Positions 63,941-64,000 of a stretch of DNA of 64,000 nucleotides are shown in pieces. The notes beneath the pieces are model-generated. The model worked only from the letters and a program-made list of their open reading frames with translations. It was not told where the DNA came from and made no database searches. Numbering within the stretch: the stretch's first letter is position 1; every line of letters begins with the position of its first letter. The position numbers were made by a program, and so were the translations under genes. This DNA is from Marinobacter lipolyticus (GTDB lineage: Bacteria > Pseudomonadota > Gammaproteobacteria > Pseudomonadales > Oleiphilaceae), in the NCBI RefSeq assembly GCF_018424605.1, contig NZ_QTKT01000010.1, forward strand, positions 94,059 through 158,058, read 5' to 3'.

Positions 63941-64000
63941 ATGAGACATCTGGAAGGTACCCCTCGCAGTCAGACGCTGCTGCTCCCGCCCAGCGTTGAA
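63941..64000 (+). CDS. IS1182-like transposase, first 20 residues (runs off the right edge)
   Basis: An open frame starts at the ATG at 63941 and reads MRHLEGTPRSQTLLLPPSVE to the edge. The pattern M-(R/K)-x-x-(E/Q)-G-x-x-R-x-Q-x-x-L-x-P is typical of IS1182-family transposase N-termini. No Shine-Dalgarno sequence is present because a T-run precedes the ATG. A TGTGTGAAAAC segment (63880-63890) upstream resembles IS terminal sequences. Only 60 bases are visible, so this is a family guess. Confidence 0.6.
   Translation, partial: MRHLEGTPRSQTLLLPPSVE

Overview
This is chromosomal core sequence from a GC-rich marine gammaproteobacterium. The gene complement and order (complete cbb3 oxidase locus, cspD/clpS-clpA-infA-aat, lolCD-comEC-exbBD-msbA-lpxK-kdsB-murB, aguAB) fit Marinobacter or a close relative. 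That assignment rests on recognised protein families and remembered synteny, not on a search. Almost all DNA is coding. I see no tRNA, rRNA, CRISPR array, prophage or integron. The only mobile DNA is the probable start of an IS1182-like transposase at the right edge, plus one long intergenic inverted repeat at 42195-42299.

Layout. 1-2.0 kb: a truncated secreted polysaccharide deacetylase, a J-domain protein and a TetR regulator, all on the minus strand. 2.1-11.7 kb: ttcA facing the cbb3 locus ccoNOQP-ccoGHIS plus a TauE/UreH-like membrane protein, read leftward from a region with an FNR/Anr-type site. 11.9-18.3 kb: hydrolase, membrane diguanylate cyclase, rlmM, a monooxygenase-fold protein, tusA, dsbD. 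18.3-24.0 kb: epmC, rhlB, pdxB, htpX, an unknown gene, alaA. 24.2-28.0 kb: glutathione peroxidase with an OhrR-like regulator, facing a hybrid histidine kinase and an unknown membrane-anchored protein. 28.2-35.7 kb: LysR regulator, GNAT protein, roxA, purB-hflD-mnmA, Nudix, rluE. 35.8-43.3 kb: cspD, clpS-clpA, an AdeT-like binding protein, infA, bpt, aat, trxB. 43.4-47.5 kb: lone MoxR ATPase, aguB-aguA, a small exported protein, a PilZ-like protein. 47.6-59.0 kb: envelope block lolC-lolD, DUF2062, comEC, exbB-exbD, msbA, lpxK, Trm112-like, kdsB, phosphatase, murB. 59.0-64.0 kb: proS, TetR and Lrp regulators, leuA, IS element start.

Themes. (i) Microaerobic respiration: all oxidase subunits and most assembly factors lie in one direction. 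(ii) N-degron proteolysis: both aminoacyl-protein transferases (Aat, Bpt) lie within 6 kb of ClpS and ClpA. (iii) Envelope biogenesis: lipoprotein release, lipid A export and 4'-phosphorylation, KDO activation and a peptidoglycan step share one strand. (iv) RNA modification: TtcA, RlmM, MnmA, RluE and the ribosomal oxygenase RoxA. Many genes overlap by ATGA-type junctions, and five convergent pairs overlap tail to tail.

I found no clearly new multi-gene defence or metabolic system. The best leads are the inverted repeat between trxB and aat, two conserved-looking unknown genes (22289-22783, 27149-27925), the peroxidase/OhrR operator, the Lrp/leuA operator, the murB stop codon inside a hairpin loop, the structured clpS leader, and an IS that may have split the leuA terminator.
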